Source: Rhizobium sullae (GTDB lineage Bacteria; Pseudomonadota; Alphaproteobacteria; Rhizobiales; Rhizobiaceae). From it: a stretch of 64,000 nucleotides of DNA. Under the pieces are notes generated by a model, which was not told the DNA's origin, ran no database searches, and saw only the letters and a list, made by a program, of their open reading frames with translations. A program made the translations under genes and the position numbers. Of this stretch, positions 1 to 8,415 are shown piece after piece. The DNA lies in contig NZ_FWER01000023.1 of the NCBI RefSeq assembly GCF_900169785.1, positions 52,643-116,642 on the forward strand. Reading direction: 5' to 3'. How positions within the stretch are numbered: the stretch's first letter is position 1; every line of letters starts with the position of its first letter.

Positions 1-920
1 ATCGCGGCGCCGAGGGGGTAATGGAAAAGCTCGATGCGCGGCTGCCAGCTCAGCGTCTTCTGGTTGGCGGGCGTAATCTGGTCGAGCAGGACGTAAATAT
101 CGGCGAGCGCCTTTTCGTCGCCCCCGAAGAAATAGCGGCCGCCAGTCGTGGCGGTGATTTTTTGCAGCGTCGCGGCGTCGAGCTTGTCCTCGCCTTGCGC
201 ATTCGGATCGCCGATACCGACGGCGTGGATCAGGATACGGTTCTCCTTGGCGATGTCGGCCGCCTTGTCCGGCGCCATCTTGCTCGCCGTGTCGTTGCCG
301 TCGGTCAGGACGATCAGCACCTTGTCCGGCGCCTGGCTTTGCTGGAAGAGCTTGATCGACAGGCCGATGGCGTCGCCCAGCGCGGTCCTTGGGCCGGCCA
401 TGCCCGGCAGCGTATCGGCGAGCATCATGCGCACCGTGCCGTGGTCCATAGTGAAAGGCACGAGTGGATAGGGCGCATTGCCGAAGGCGATCAAGCCGAG
501 ACGGTCATTTGACCGTTTTTCGACGAAATCGGCCACGACCTCTTTCACGGCATCGACACGGGCCCGCACATTCCCCTGCGGATCGCTAAAATCGCGGGTA
601 TCCATGGATTGCGAGAGGTCGAGCGCCAGCATCAGGTCACGCTGCGGTTCGGTCTTTTCGATCGGCGGTTCGACGAATTGCGGCCGCGCTAATGCGAGCA
701 ATACAAGCAGCCAGCAGATGGGTGCAATGATCTTCTGAAGCAGATTGGCCCGTGGCACGACCGAGCCTTCCGTCGCGCCGATGCCAGCCGCCTTGGTGAT
801 ATCGTCGAAGAAAGGAATGCGGACCGCCGGCGTCTGCTCGCGATAGGGCGGCAGCAGCCACCAGACGATCAGCGGCGCCGGAAGGAGAAGCAACAACCAA
901 GGGTGATCAAGGGCGTACAT
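1..920 (-). CDS. BatA-like von Willebrand factor A membrane protein (3' end off window)
   Basis: The visible 306 residues start at ATG 918-920. Two hydrophobic segments (about residues 7-24 and 62-79) precede a VWA domain. The MIDAS metal site is visible as DLSQS at residues 101-105, with a later DGND, so the metal-binding fold looks intact. The C-terminal part, which usually has another membrane segment, lies outside the window. It overlaps the DUF4381 gene by 14 bases, and MoxR and DUF58 genes lie upstream on the same strand. This is the usual order of MoxR/Bat operons, whose products are proposed to act as a membrane-associated chaperone or assembly system in envelope stress. That role is inferred from the family. 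Confidence 0.88.
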   Translation of the reverse strand, partial: MYALDHPWLLLLLPAPLIVWWLLPPYREQTPAVRIPFFDDITKAAGIGATEGSVVPRANLLQKIIAPICWLLVLLALARPQFVEPPIEKTEPQRDLMLALDLSQSMDTRDFSDPQGNVRARVDAVKEVVADFVEKRSNDRLGLIAFGNAPYPLVPFTMDHGTVRMMLADTLPGMAGPRTALGDAIGLSIKLFQQSQAPDKVLIVLTDGNDTASKMAPDKAADIAKENRILIHAVGIGDPNAQGEDKLDAATLQKITATTGGRYFFGGDEKALADIYVLLDQITPANQKTLSWQPRIELFHYPLGAA

Positions 921-1434
921 CGTGTGCCTCGATCCACTGGCGGGCTGCGGCAAATACGCGCCGGGCCGCGGCGTCATTCAGCGAGGGACGAGCCGACAGC
1001 CGATATTCAGTTTCAGCAAAGAAGTGGTAGCTCCCCGCGTCGATCTGCGCCTTGCCGGCGTGGGCCCGCAGGAACTCTCCCCATTCCCGACCGCTGAGCG
1101 ATGCGACCTGTTCGCGGGGCCAGACGGCAAGCGCCGTGCGCTTGACGATCGCGGGCAGCATCGCCAACGCCTGCAGACGTTCGGCATCTCCCCCGATCCG
1201 GGCTTCCAGCGCCGCGAGATCGGCAAGCGCATCCCGCCGGTAACGGTTTTGTGCGTGGCGGCGAAGCCAGCGCCAGAGTGCATAGGCGAGGACAAGCGCG
1301 ACAACGCCTGTCAGTGCAGCCCAGCCCCAGGTCGCAGGCATCATCGAGACCGGCTGGGGCAGGACAATATCGGCCATCTGTCGCAAGGTGGCCTCGAGCA
1401 TCGGATCTTTCGGCGGCGTAGTCGGATCCATCAC
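907..1434 (-). CDS. DUF4381 membrane protein of MoxR/Bat operon
   Basis: This 175-residue protein has one membrane segment (about residues 31-56) followed by a basic and then a mixed cytoplasmic region. Its position between a DUF58 gene (4-base overlap) and a BatA-type gene (14-base overlap) is the standard place for DUF4381 proteins. These overlaps imply translational coupling. No catalytic motif is visible. It is probably a partner subunit of the VWA proteins. The identification rests on context, size and membrane layout. Confidence 0.8.
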   Translation of the reverse strand: MMDPTTPPKDPMLEATLRQMADIVLPQPVSMMPATWGWAALTGVVALVLAYALWRWLRRHAQNRYRRDALADLAALEARIGGDAERLQALAMLPAIVKRTALAVWPREQVASLSGREWGEFLRAHAGKAQIDAGSYHFFAETEYRLSARPSLNDAAARRVFAAARQWIEAHDVRP

Positions 1435-2426
1435 CGCCTCCTTTGCCGCCAGGCAAGCTGGCCGAGCAGCGAGCGCAATTGGGGGGCAACTTCCTCAGCT
1501 GCGGAAACCGCCAGCATCGGCAGCCCCATGTCCCGCTGCCAGGAGAGCAACTCGCGGCCTCGGTTGCGCGCGAAACTGTCGACCGCATCGCGCACGGTGT
1601 TTCGTGAAAACTGAAGCTCGGCCTGCAACGCGCCGCCGCTCACCACCATCTCGCCCTGGTGCGGCAGCTCTAGAAGGAAGGGATCGTAGACAAGGATGCA
1701 GATGACGTCGTTTGCCACCGACATCTTCAAGAGAAGATCGCGAGTGGCCGGGCTGTGGCCGTCGAAGTCGGAGACCACGATAATCAGGTGATCGTGTTGC
1801 GCGACAGCCGCGACCTTCGACAACACGGCATCGAGCCGATCCGGCGTCCTCGGCATGTCGGACGTCGCGCTGAGTGCCTTGTTCTTTTTGGAGATCGCCT
1901 CAGAGAAGCGAATGACGGCTTCGCGGCTGCGGTGGGGGCGCAGCGCTTCCTCCGCGACGTCGTTGAATACAAGGCCTCCGACGCGATCGCCGAGCGCGGT
2001 CACGCGCCAGGCGCACAGTGCTGCAGCCTCAGCCGCCGCGACCGACTTCAGCGATCGCCGACTGCCGAAGAACATGTTGATGCGTTGGTCGACGATGACC
2101 AGCGCCGGCCGATCCTTCTCCTCGTCATACACGCGCACGAAGGGCTTTCCGGTGCGAGCCGTAACACGCCAGTCGATGGTCCGGATATCGTCGCCCGGCA
2201 AGTAGTTGCGCAGCTCTTCGAAGCTCAAGCCCCGGCCGCGTATGCGTGACTCATGGCGGCCGGCAAGCAGGCGATGTACGGGCGTCTTGCGCAGGAAAGT
2301 CAGATCGCGGGCGATCGGCTCGAGCGCAGCGAGGTCATCGACGCTGACATAGACGCCTTTCGTGCCGGTCTCCGTCGATCGCTTGATCCCCGTCGTCCTG
2401 GCAAAGGCGGACACAGAAATTGCCAT
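1431..2426 (-). CDS. DUF58 domain protein
   Basis: The 331 residues carry the DUF58 signature IDWRVTARTG (residues 84-93), preceded by a LPGDD stretch, and then a VWA-like beta-strand region with VIVDQ near residue 110. The start is supported by a GGGAGGG ribosome-binding site a few bases upstream. Fifteen bases separate it from the MoxR gene upstream, and its end overlaps the DUF4381 gene. DUF58 proteins accompany MoxR ATPases in nearly all such operons. Their biochemical role is not established. Confidence 0.9.
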   Translation of the reverse strand: MAISVSAFARTTGIKRSTETGTKGVYVSVDDLAALEPIARDLTFLRKTPVHRLLAGRHESRIRGRGLSFEELRNYLPGDDIRTIDWRVTARTGKPFVRVYDEEKDRPALVIVDQRINMFFGSRRSLKSVAAAEAAALCAWRVTALGDRVGGLVFNDVAEEALRPHRSREAVIRFSEAISKKNKALSATSDMPRTPDRLDAVLSKVAAVAQHDHLIIVVSDFDGHSPATRDLLLKMSVANDVICILVYDPFLLELPHQGEMVVSGGALQAELQFSRNTVRDAVDSFARNRGRELLSWQRDMGLPMLAVSAAEEVAPQLRSLLGQLAWRQRRR

Positions 2427-2441
2427 TGCAGTCCCTCCCGG

Positions 2442-3416
2442 TCAGGCAGTCGCCACCTTTTCCACGATCCGGTCGATCGCCTGGTCCGCCGTAATGCCGC
2501 CGGCATGGGCTTCGTAGGACAGTATGAGCCTGTGGCGGAAGACGTCGTTAACCGTCTGCTGTACGTCGTCGGGCGTGACAAAATCGCGACCATTCATCCA
2601 GGCGTGGGTACGAGAAACCTTGTCAAGGCCGATAACACCGCGCGGGCTGACGCCGACCTGCACCCATTTGGCAAGATCGGCATCGATCTTGTCGGGATAG
2701 CGGGTCGCCATCACCAGCGCCACTATATAGTCCTCGATCGCTTTCGAGACCGTGATGTCGGAGATTTCCCGGCGGGCAGAGAGTACCACTTCAGCTGCGA
2801 GTTTCTCCGGGCCGGCGCTGTGACCATGGGCTTGTTTCTCTTCGGAACGCACCAGCTCCATGATCGCTGCTTCCGACTTGGCATCCGGATAGTCGACACG
2901 CACGTGCATGAGGAAGCGGTCGAGCTGAGCTTCCGGCAGCGGGTAAGTGCCTTCCTGCTCGATCGGGTTCTGGGTAGCCATCACCAGGAACAACTCTGGC
3001 AGTGGATGGGTCTGGCCGCCGACCGTTATCTGCCGTTCCTCCATCGCTTCAAGAAGGGCTGATTGCACCTTGGCCGGCGCGCGGTTGATTTCGTCGGCAA
3101 GGATGAGGTTGGCGAAGATCGGTCCTTCCTGGAATTTGAACTCGCCCTTGCCCCCGGCGCTGAAATAAACTTCGGAGCCGGTAATGTCAGAAGGAAGCAG
3201 GTCTGGCGTGAACTGGATGCGAGAGAGGTCGGCCTCCAGGTTCTTGGCGAGGCTCTTGACCGCGCGGGTCTTGGCAAGACCCGGCAGCCCTTCCACCAGA
3301 AGATGTCCGTTGGCAAGCAGGCCGATCAGCAGCCGCTCGATCATTGCCGACTGACCGATGATCGATTGTCCGATGCGGTTGCCAAGAGTCTGAATGTCTT
3401 CCCGATGTGCCATCAT
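2442..3416 (-). CDS. MoxR-family AAA+ ATPase
   Basis: The 324-residue ATPase has Walker A GLPGLAKT at residues 43-50 and Walker B LILADE ending at Asp108-Glu109. Sensor and arginine-finger regions follow (MATQNP, then LPEAQLDRF). Two adjacent ATG codons (3416 and 3413) are possible starts; the GGGGA upstream fits the second slightly better. It is the first gene of a minus-strand operon with DUF58, DUF4381 and BatA, where MoxR is thought to act as a chaperone-like ATPase on the VWA proteins. The 602 bases upstream contain no convincing gene. Confidence 0.93.
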   Translation of the reverse strand: MMAHREDIQTLGNRIGQSIIGQSAMIERLLIGLLANGHLLVEGLPGLAKTRAVKSLAKNLEADLSRIQFTPDLLPSDITGSEVYFSAGGKGEFKFQEGPIFANLILADEINRAPAKVQSALLEAMEERQITVGGQTHPLPELFLVMATQNPIEQEGTYPLPEAQLDRFLMHVRVDYPDAKSEAAIMELVRSEEKQAHGHSAGPEKLAAEVVLSARREISDITVSKAIEDYIVALVMATRYPDKIDADLAKWVQVGVSPRGVIGLDKVSRTHAWMNGRDFVTPDDVQQTVNDVFRHRLILSYEAHAGGITADQAIDRIVEKVATA

Positions 3417-4018
3417 GTTTCCCCGAACGGGCCTGGGCGGAACGTGCGCCGGGCCAATGGAATGGGCGAACAGTCTACGGGATTTTCACAAAATCTCCCG
3501 GCTTCCACGTTTTGTCTACGACGGCCTTCCTCGGTCATTACAGCGGGAGGATTGCAAAGAAACCTTGGTCGGGATCGTCTTTCTCCAGCTCTTGCCTTCG
3601 CCTGGTGTCGCCCGTTGCTAGACCTGCTTTTCAAGCAGTGCCGTAATCACACGCTCGGAGAGGAGGCCTTTCTCAACCGGCGCGTTGGCCAAGGCTTCCG
3701 GCGTCATCGCCGTGGGGGCCGGTTTGAGCGAGAGCTGAACTGGCCGGTACAGGAGCGAGCGCGAACATTGCCAAATGACGTTTCATCTTTTACCTCGATA
3801 TCGGTCATGCTTCGCCTCCGCAGGAGAACAATTCTCCTGCTTTCGCGCTAGGTACGAACAGGTGCGAACGTGTATCATTTTGCTTACGCAAGGATGTGCG
3901 ATCACTTTTTTGGCAACCGAATTGGTTCGCAAGTTGAAATTGAGGTGGAATTTCTATCTTCTTTGAAGTTGAATGATCCGGCAGTTTATTAGCAATCGAT
4001 CACGGGGAGTGAAGTCGC
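3417..4018. other. Intergenic region between divergent MoxR operon and wHTH-TPR gene
   Basis: About 600 bases without a convincing gene. Short open frames here lack a ribosome-binding site and resemble no known protein. The part nearest 4019 is AT-richer and carries the tandem CGAAC repeats described separately. It should hold the promoters of both divergent transcripts. Confidence 0.5.
3853..3931. promoter_or_regulatory. Tandem CGAAC repeats upstream of the wHTH-TPR gene
   Basis: TACGAACAGG (3853-3862) is followed directly by TGCGAACGTG (3863-3872). An inverted copy of the core, GTTCGCA, lies at 3925-3931. The same arrangement of two adjacent 10-base units occurs at 11321-11340. The 10-base phasing would place both half-sites on one face of the helix, as for a dimeric or oligomeric regulator. 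Which protein binds is unknown; the DNA-binding-like protein encoded at 4019 is an obvious candidate. Confidence 0.4.
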
Positions 4019-5833
4019 ATGCTGACGAACGGCTTGACGGAGCGGGTTAAGACGCCCGCATACGCCCATCCGGGTGAGGCAGGCGTAAGGGAGGAGTTGC
4101 AACGGGTTCTAGCCAGCACCGCTTTCAAGGCGACGCCGCGCCGCAAGAAACTTCTTCAGTACCTCGTCGAGGAGTTGCTTTCCGGCCGTGCGCGCGAGCT
4201 GAAAGGCTACACGATCGCCACCCTCGTTTTTGGCCGCGACGAGAACTTCGACCCCCAGACCGATCCGGTCGTCCGGCTGGAAGCACGCCGCCTGCGACAC
4301 GACCTGGACAGCTATTACGTTTCGGCTGGGCGGGGCAATCCGTTGCGCATCTCCATTCCGAAGGGGCAATATGCTCCAGCGATCGAAGCGGCGGAGACCA
4401 GTACCGCTGTCTCTTCCGCCGTGCCGACCGAAAGCGACGAGGGTTCCCGCGAGCCCGGCGCCCGAAACAACAGCATCCTGCCAACGTCCAAGGTCCTTCG
4501 CCTTGAGGTGCTGGCTGCGCCAATCGCCGTCGTGTTGATTTTGGCGGTTGTCGCCTACGCAGTGTTGCTTCCAAAGCCAAGCTCTTCGATGCGCGATGTC
4601 GGCGCCAATGGAACGGCCCTTGCCGTGCTGCCATTCGACGCGGATGGCGACTATCCCGCTAAAGTGCTTTTAGCCAACGGCATGGCTGATGAGATCATGA
4701 GCGGCATCAACCGTTTCGGGGTATTCCGCCTCTACATGCCGTCAGCGGGCGACAAGAGCCTTTCGGGCTCTGATCCCATCGAAATCGGCAACCGTCTCAA
4801 TCTTGCTTATGTGGTGAATGGCATGGTTGATGCCGACGCCGCCGCGGGAACGCTCAACGTGAACGCGCGATTGATCGATGTCCAGAGTCAGCGGATTCTC
4901 TGGATCGGTAGCTATGACCGCAATTACACCGTTGATTCACTGCGCGCCGTGCAACGCGAGATTGCCGCTGCGGTTGCCACGGCCTTGGGACAGCCCTATG
5001 GGGTGCTGCGTACGGACGAGAGTACCCGGATGGCGGGACCTGCGTCCGACATGTCGAGCTATCAATGCGTGTTGCGCGCTTATGCCTACCGCCGCTCCTT
5101 CAAAAGGGTAGAGCACGAATCCGCCCTGTCTTGCCTGGAGCAGGCCGTGCAGCGAGACCCGAAATATGCCGAGGCATGGGCGATGCTGGCCTGGCTCTAT
5201 ATGGACGAAGGGCGCTTCGGCTGGACAGCCGACGGGAAGGAGGAGAGCGCCTATCATCGCGCGCTTGCGACGGCGCGCCATGCCATTGCGCTCGAGCGCG
5301 ACAATATCTCCGGCCTGAAGGCGCTTGCGTCGACACAGCACTATATGGGCAATTATGCCGAGAGTGTGCGCATCCAGCGCCAAGCCCTGGCGATCAATCC
5401 CAACGACCCGGACACGCTCGCCCAACTCGGCTGGCGGCTGGCGGTGCGCGGCAACGCCGCTGAAGGAATTCCCTTCCTGCGGCGAGCGATCGAACGCTCA
5501 GTCAATCCGCCCGGCTGGTATTACCATTTGATTGCGATCGACCAGTATCAGAATGGACAGTATGAGGAGATGCTGGCGACCGCGCAGCGCGCGACCATTG
5601 ACGGTTCGGGCATCAGTTGGTCTTTCGTGGCCATAGCCGAAGGAGCGCTTGGCGAGGAGAACGCGGCGCGCAAGGCGCTCGCTAAAATGGCGGAAATTTC
5701 TCCGCAGCTTGCCCGCGATCCGGCTGCTGGCTATCGCCGCCATCAGGCGATCGACAGCATCGTGGACGCTCTGGTTTCCGGGCTTCGCAAGGCAGGCTGG
5801 CGTGAGCTCGCCGGAAATAAGGACCCCGCCTAG
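4019..5833 (+). CDS. Winged-helix-like/TolB-like/TPR membrane protein
   Basis: The 604-residue protein has three parts. Residues 20-120 form a basic domain resembling the winged-helix regions at the N terminus of rhizobial TPR 'adenylate cyclase-like' proteins. One membrane segment follows at about 164-184. The periplasmic part starts with a TolB/FlgO-like domain (LAVLPFDADG, from residue 201) and ends in tetratricopeptide repeats from about residue 370. This architecture suggests a one-component membrane-bound regulator that senses the envelope and binds DNA. No cyclase domain is present. GGGGAG upstream supports the start. It is convergent with the FGE gene. Regulation of the neighbouring envelope cluster is inference. 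Confidence 0.75.
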   Translation: MLTNGLTERVKTPAYAHPGEAGVREELQRVLASTAFKATPRRKKLLQYLVEELLSGRARELKGYTIATLVFGRDENFDPQTDPVVRLEARRLRHDLDSYYVSAGRGNPLRISIPKGQYAPAIEAAETSTAVSSAVPTESDEGSREPGARNNSILPTSKVLRLEVLAAPIAVVLILAVVAYAVLLPKPSSSMRDVGANGTALAVLPFDADGDYPAKVLLANGMADEIMSGINRFGVFRLYMPSAGDKSLSGSDPIEIGNRLNLAYVVNGMVDADAAAGTLNVNARLIDVQSQRILWIGSYDRNYTVDSLRAVQREIAAAVATALGQPYGVLRTDESTRMAGPASDMSSYQCVLRAYAYRRSFKRVEHESALSCLEQAVQRDPKYAEAWAMLAWLYMDEGRFGWTADGKEESAYHRALATARHAIALERDNISGLKALASTQHYMGNYAESVRIQRQALAINPNDPDTLAQLGWRLAVRGNAAEGIPFLRRAIERSVNPPGWYYHLIAIDQYQNGQYEEMLATAQRATIDGSGISWSFVAIAEGALGEENAARKALAKMAEISPQLARDPAAGYRRHQAIDSIVDALVSGLRKAGWRELAGNKDPA

Positions 5834-5867
5834 GGAGGCCTGCGTCACATCCTGCCTGCCGACGGGC

Positions 5868-6827
5868 TTATTTCCGAACGACACAGCGGAAGCCCACATG
5901 GCTTGTGGACGTGTCGGTCTCCTGCGCATGGCGTGCGGCAGGACGGTAGCGCCGGCAGTAGTTCGGCGCGCACAAATGCGATCCGCCCTTAAGCACCTTG
6001 CGGGGGATGGCGAGCTCGGCCTGGGCCGGGTTGATGCTCGCGTCAGCATCGAGGTTGCGCGGATTGAAGGGGATGCAGCAGGGCTTCGCGGCCGCTTCCG
6101 GATGGCGTGTCGTCCAGAAATCCGTCGTCCATTCCCAGGTATTGCCGATCATGTCGTAGAGGCCGTATCCGTTCGGCGGATAGGAACGGATCGGCGACGT
6201 ACGGTCGTAGCCGTCCTCCAGCAGGTTCTGGGTCGGAAAGCCGCCCTGCCAGGTGTTGGCCATGTGCTTACCGCCAGGAGTCAGTTCGTCGCCCCATGCG
6301 AATTCCGCCTGGTCAAGCCCGCCGCGGCCGGCAAACTCCCACTCGGCTTCCGTCGGCAGCTCTTTGCCGGCCCAGGCGGCATAGGCTTCGGCGTCGCAGA
6401 AGGCAATGTGCACGACGGGATGATCGAGGATCGTGCCGATGCTGCTCTTGCGGCCAAGCGGCCGGCGCCAGTTCGCGCCGTGGGTGAATATCCACCATTG
6501 CGCGATATCGCGTCCCTGTAGCGGCTTCGTCGGCGGCGTGAAGACGAGCGAGCCAGCCCGCAAATTCTGCTGCGGCGCGCCGGGATAGTTGTGCGCCTCG
6601 GGTCGCTTTTCGGCAAAGGTGACATAGCCGGTCGCATTGACGAAGGCGAGAAAATCGCGATTGGTGACGGGCACTTCGTCCATCCAGAACCCATCGACCT
6701 TGACGGGATGGGCAGGTGCCTCCTCCGGGTAGTGATCGTTGGATCCCATCATGAAGGTTCCGCCGCCGATCCAGACCATGCCCGGCTGTAGGCCTTCCTG
6801 TTCGACGCGCAATTCGGATATCTGCAT
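5868..6827 (-). CDS. Formylglycine-generating enzyme family protein (SUMF1/FGE)
   Basis: This 319-residue FGE-sulfatase domain protein is close to full family length. The family core motifs are visible: GGGTFMMGS near residue 21, PVTNRDFLAF near 53, LPTEAEWEFA at 158-167 and GNTWEWT at 228-234. The two cysteines that bind copper in aerobic FGE are both present, as CAPNYC at residues 286-291, so it should be able to convert a sulfatase cysteine to formylglycine. No sulfatase gene is in the window, so its substrate must be elsewhere, or it modifies something else. GGAAG upstream supports the start. Confidence 0.9.
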   Translation of the reverse strand: MQISELRVEQEGLQPGMVWIGGGTFMMGSNDHYPEEAPAHPVKVDGFWMDEVPVTNRDFLAFVNATGYVTFAEKRPEAHNYPGAPQQNLRAGSLVFTPPTKPLQGRDIAQWWIFTHGANWRRPLGRKSSIGTILDHPVVHIAFCDAEAYAAWAGKELPTEAEWEFAGRGGLDQAEFAWGDELTPGGKHMANTWQGGFPTQNLLEDGYDRTSPIRSYPPNGYGLYDMIGNTWEWTTDFWTTRHPEAAAKPCCIPFNPRNLDADASINPAQAELAIPRKVLKGGSHLCAPNYCRRYRPAARHAQETDTSTSHVGFRCVVRK

Positions 6828-6900
6828 GTGTCGTCTTCCTGTGCTTTTCGCTGAGGGCCAGCCTCCAGAAGCGCCGAACCCGCGATCGTTGCTCTCTCAG

Positions 6901-7415
6901 CTATTTCTTGTCGTCCACCGCGACCGCTGTCTGGCCCTCTCCCTTTTTCGCGTGCTCGGCTAGCATGTCGTAGGCGACGTAGTATTCATAGATGTTGCTG
7001 ACGTACTGGACGGTTTCTCGTCCGACGATGGCAGCCGCGCCGTTTTCGACATTTCCGAACCAGCGGTTCTCGTCGAGCCCCATTTCCTTTGTCTGGCGCG
7101 GAATTTGCGCAGATTTCCCGGCCCGGCATTGTAGGCGGCGAAAGCAAAGAGGAGCTGTTCGCGCGGCGTCAGCTGCGGGTCGGCGATATAAGTGTCGATC
7201 AGATGGCGCAGATACTTGTTGCCGGCCTGGATGTTGCTGTCAGCGCTCGACGAAATATCCTTGATGCCGAGGCGGCGCTTTTCCATCGCGCCGAAATCGC
7301 CGGTATATTTACCCAGCGAAATCGCCGTTTCCTGGCCCGTGGCAGCGCCAGGAATGAACGCGACGCCGACCAGCCCGCACAGCATCCGGAGGACGGCGAA
7401 AAACCGGTTTTCCAT
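6901..7415 (-). pseudogene. Broken MltF-like lytic transglycosylase
   Basis: The N terminus (from 7415) is a signal peptide. It then passes into NIQAGNKYLRHLIDTY and FAAYNAGPGNLRKF, which are the late part of the MltF/Slt lytic transglycosylase domain. The segment that should contain the catalytic glutamate (the ES motif) and the following active-site helix is missing. Near 7085-7110 the frame breaks: the expected continuation, MGLDENRWFGNVE and the C-terminal motif YVSNIYEYYVAYD, is read in another frame from 7083 to 6901. A deletion plus a frameshift makes a functional enzyme unlikely. Confidence 0.75.
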
Positions 7416-7428
7416 TAGGGCTACCTTG

Positions 7429-8391
7429 TCATTCTTCGACGGCTTGCCAGTCGTCGTTCGGATTGAATGTCTCGATTTTCGCAGCTATGTTCGACGTGTC
7501 GTCGCCCAGGTCAACTTCGTAGATGATGCCGTTCTTGTTGACGACGAAGGTCTTCACCCCGCTTATGCCATAATGGACGGGCCATGCCACCAGCCCGAAG
7601 TTGGCGACCATGTTGCCGTTGATGACATAGTCGTAGGCTCCGCCGGCAATCGCATCTCCCTGATGCGTGAGGATGCGATAGCGATAACCATGGAATCCGT
7701 TGCCGGCCTTGGCCACCTTCAAATCTTCGCCGTCGGCAAGCGCCGGGCCGGCAGGGCTTTCCTCGCCACCGAAAGCCTCGGCCGGCCAGTAGAGACCATC
7801 CTGCGTGCCTTCGCTGCTGATGAGTTTCTGCGCATATTCCAGTACACCATCGTCGTCGTGATCGGCGAGGGCATACTGTTCCTGCGCGGCCACATAGTCA
7901 TGAATGGTGTCGATGGTTGAAAGTTCGTTGGCCCCGACCCGGCGATTTGCCACCTCCTCAAGCCCGACAAAGGTATCGAACGCCCATTTCCCGTCGTCGC
8001 CCTTAGAGATCGGGAAGGGGAACGGCCACCGCTCGCCGCCGATTTCCAGAACCTTGCGCCCGTTCACATCCTGAACGTCCAGCTTCTCCTTCAGACGCGC
8101 CTTTATGTCTGCGTAAGCCTCCGTCACGCCGTCGCTTGACTTGGTTTTGGCGGCGTCCAGGCCGAGCAGGGTTGTGAGCTTGTTCACGTCGCCGCCTTCG
8201 ACCGTCGATTTGAACGCATCGACGGCTTCTTCGGGCGTGGCGAAGGTCGGTGGCTCCTGCGCGGAAGCGAAGTCCGAAATCGACATGTTTTCGTCAGCGG
8301 TTTGTGCGTGGACGACCGACGCCAGCGCTGTGCCCGAGACAACTGCGGCGCAGGCCAGCGAGCGAAGAATGTTCTTGTAATCTGTGTTCAT
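7429..8391 (-). CDS. DUF2950 family exported protein
   Basis: The 320-residue protein has an N-terminal signal peptide that probably ends at VHAQ near residue 30. The sequence is typical of DUF2950: GGERWPFPFPI, DGLYWPAE, HGYRYRILT and a GAYDYVINGNM stretch. It lies 24 bases downstream of the DUF3300 gene on the same strand, and DUF2950 and DUF3300 genes often occur as pairs. It is probably periplasmic or surface-exposed. Biochemical function is unknown. Confidence 0.88.
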   Translation of the reverse strand: MNTDYKNILRSLACAAVVSGTALASVVHAQTADENMSISDFASAQEPPTFATPEEAVDAFKSTVEGGDVNKLTTLLGLDAAKTKSSDGVTEAYADIKARLKEKLDVQDVNGRKVLEIGGERWPFPFPISKGDDGKWAFDTFVGLEEVANRRVGANELSTIDTIHDYVAAQEQYALADHDDDGVLEYAQKLISSEGTQDGLYWPAEAFGGEESPAGPALADGEDLKVAKAGNGFHGYRYRILTHQGDAIAGGAYDYVINGNMVANFGLVAWPVHYGISGVKTFVVNKNGIIYEVDLGDDTSNIAAKIETFNPNDDWQAVEE

Positions 8392-8415
8392 TGTCAGCTC
8401 TCCCTTACGCCCGGA

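Noticed and set aside
2253..3062. Plus-strand frame opposite MoxR
   Set aside because: MoxR has intact Walker motifs on the other strand; this frame is its shadow.
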